Made by a program: the position numbers and the translations under genes. From Prevotellaceae bacterium (GTDB lineage: Bacteria > Bacteroidota > Bacteroidia > Bacteroidales > Paludibacteraceae): a DNA stretch of 39,882 bases. The notes under the pieces were generated by a model. The model was not told where the DNA came from. It ran no database searches and saw nothing but the letters and a program-made list of their open reading frames with translations. The DNA lies in assembly GCA_031270065.1 (NCBI GenBank), contig JAISYF010000173.1:1-39882 (forward strand). Reading direction: 5' to 3'. Shown piece after piece: positions 39,241-39,882 of the stretch (position 1 is its first letter; every line of letters starts with the position of its first letter).

Positions 39241-39392
39241 ATTTTTGAAAATTCCGAAAAAAAATAACATAAGATTAGGTTTTCATAATTTAAATAAATG
39301 TAATTTTGTACGCACATTTAAAAAATATTTTTTTGAAATATTTGAGTAGATGATGTGAAAATGGATTCCCGCCTTTGCGGGTTTCCATTTTT
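39241..39392. terminator. Two-way terminator between the lysis cassette and the integrase remnant
   Basis: ATGGATTCCCGC (39361-39372) pairs with GCGGGTTTCCAT (39377-39388) except for two central mismatches; loop CTTT; seven T follow on the plus strand and A-rich sequence lies on the other side. The rest (39241-39360) is AT-rich with a -7-like TAATTTTG at 39301-39308 and no visible gene. Confidence 0.75.
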
Positions 39393-39791
39393 TTATATTG
39401 TACCAAAAAATTGTGAATTATCCTTTGCAATTTTGGTGCGTTTTTTTATGTATCGTTCCGTTGTGTCAAAAGATTTATGCCTGCAATGATTCATTACATC
39501 AAACGGGTGCATACCATTTTGTAACGCTGTAATTATGCCTGTGTGCTTGAAAGAATAAAATTTACATTGAGGGTTAATTCCGAGTTCGCGGCGTACATCA
39601 GCGAAGAGGCGGTTAAAATGATTCATTCCGAAAGGTTTATTTTCTGTAACAGATTTTTTTCTAAATAGGTAATAATCAGCGTTTTGCAAGTGGTAACCTT
39701 GCATAATTAATTGTTCTAATAAAATTTTCGGAATAACTACATTTTCCGTTGTTCTATTTTTTGGGTAATGATGCCAAAAATAGTTGGTAAT
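39393..39791 (-). pseudogene. C-terminal fragment of a Bacteroidota tyrosine recombinase
   Basis: Open from a stop at about 39792-39794; the first Met is at 39704, but the recognisable text starts before it (NYFWHHYPKNRTTENVVIPK). Catalytic half only: KNRTTENVVIP corresponds to the strand before the active-site region, YSFKHTGIITALQNG to the HxxR/RHT box with the Lys seen in this Bacteroidota subfamily, and MNHCRHKSFDTTERYIKKR to the final His/Tyr box. The N-terminal 200 or so residues with arm- and core-binding domains are missing; upstream lies the promoter and structured RNA at 39810-39882. It may be inactive, so the element could now be immobile or use another enzyme. Confidence 0.8.
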
Positions 39792-39817
39792 TTAATGCCC
39801 AAAAAGTTGTATATTTG
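39784..39817 (+). promoter_or_regulatory. Bacteroidota promoter of the second structured RNA
   Basis: TATATTTG (39810-39817) is a clear -7 element; TTGG at 39784-39787 is a possible -33 with a slightly long spacer (22-23 bases). The RNA outer stem begins 5 bases later. Confidence 0.6.
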
Positions 39818-39821
39818 CGGC

Positions 39822-39882
39822 GAAGTTGAAGAGGAAACAGGCTCTGCTGGGGAGCAACCTATCAGAAATAGACTTCGGATAT
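39822..39882 (+). ncRNA. Structured small RNA of unknown family, copy 2 (cut by the window end)
   Basis: Outer stem GAAGT (39822-39826) with ACTTC (39872-39876); conserved GGAAAC (39833-39838); inner stem AGG with CCT; 4-by-2 internal loop; stem GCT with AGC; GGGG tetraloop (39849-39852); then TATCAG. It matches copy 1 at 26493 at about 26 of the first 38 core positions, and the differences in the stems are compensatory (G-C to A-T; A-T to T-A). The 3' end lies outside the window. Confidence 0.65.

Noticed and set aside
23076-39791. Packaging ATPase or large terminase in the right-hand element
   Set aside because: No Walker A (GxxxxGK[ST]) with a fitting Walker B was found in any of the proteins read; recorded as absent, which could also mean an undetected divergent enzyme.
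1-39882. tRNA genes or tRNA-type attachment sites
   Set aside because: No GTTCGA-type T-loop with matching acceptor stem was seen, and no convincing direct repeat flanks either element.

Overview
The window looks like a piece of a Bacteroidota chromosome, probably an uncultured Bacteroidales-like species, carrying two mobile elements on either side of about 6-7 kb of host genes. Evidence for the phylum: promoters of the TTTG-N18/19-TAnnTTTG type, start sites with little Shine-Dalgarno character, a type IX secretion (T9SS) C-terminal sorting domain, lipoproteins with Bacteroidota-type lipoboxes, and two tyrosine recombinases of Bacteroidota families. No tRNA, rRNA or CRISPR array was seen.

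Region 1 (about 1-16.5 kb) is an incomplete tailed-phage prophage. A rightward integrase lies at its left edge. Nearly everything else runs leftward: tape measure (1389 aa), fibre-like protein, glycosyltransferase, portal, a probable head-tail connector, several unknown structural genes, a ParB/adenine-methylase fusion and a possible small terminase. No large terminase, major capsid protein or head protease was found. A sufE gene, normally a host Fe-S assembly gene, sits inside the phage array. Four copies of one promoter, TTTTGTCA-N23-TAnTTTTG, were found; three precede phage genes and the fourth is an orphan inverted copy at 16.43-16.49 kb.

Region 2 (16.5-23.07 kb) is host DNA rich in repeats. 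It encodes a thiolase, a SufT/MIP18-like protein, RsmD, a membrane-anchored 2[4Fe-4S] ferredoxin, an NrdG-like radical-SAM activase, a T9SS surface protein and a beta-propeller lipoprotein. Around the genes are two 54-base palindromes with an AATGTTTAGCGGACAGTAAT-like arm, a 20-bp inverted repeat after rsmD, and two copies of a roughly 190-bp direct repeat that contains an AATTGAG tandem repeat and ends at a start codon.

Region 3 (23.08-39.88 kb) is the most unusual part. A leftward regulator cluster (XRE, 40-aa membrane peptide, XRE-like) faces a rightward run: small Cro-like protein, Rep_trans-like rolling-circle initiator, SSB-like protein, a frameshifted Ala-rich gene, a lipoprotein, then about 16 tightly packed genes. 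These encode a LEA14/WHy-type protein, a membrane-anchored transglutaminase-fold enzyme, a strongly expressed-looking 249-aa protein (capsid candidate), two paralogous all-beta proteins, coiled-coil and membrane proteins, an LRR-like spike candidate, an N-acetylglucosaminidase and two small lysis-type membrane proteins. A leftward C-terminal integrase fragment closes the element. No terminase, portal, tape measure or tail protein is visible. I infer an integrated tailless, membrane-containing virus with rolling-circle replication, perhaps distantly related to the FLiP/Cellulophaga phi48:2 kind but larger. Several of its proteins share one short hydrophobic anchor ending in a Lys/Asn-rich tail, and the glucosaminidase appears to gain the same anchor through a -1 shift on a run of 11 A.

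Two small structured RNAs (about 26.49 and 39.82 kb), both directly after a Bacteroidota promoter, share a core fold with compensatory base changes; I do not recognise the family.
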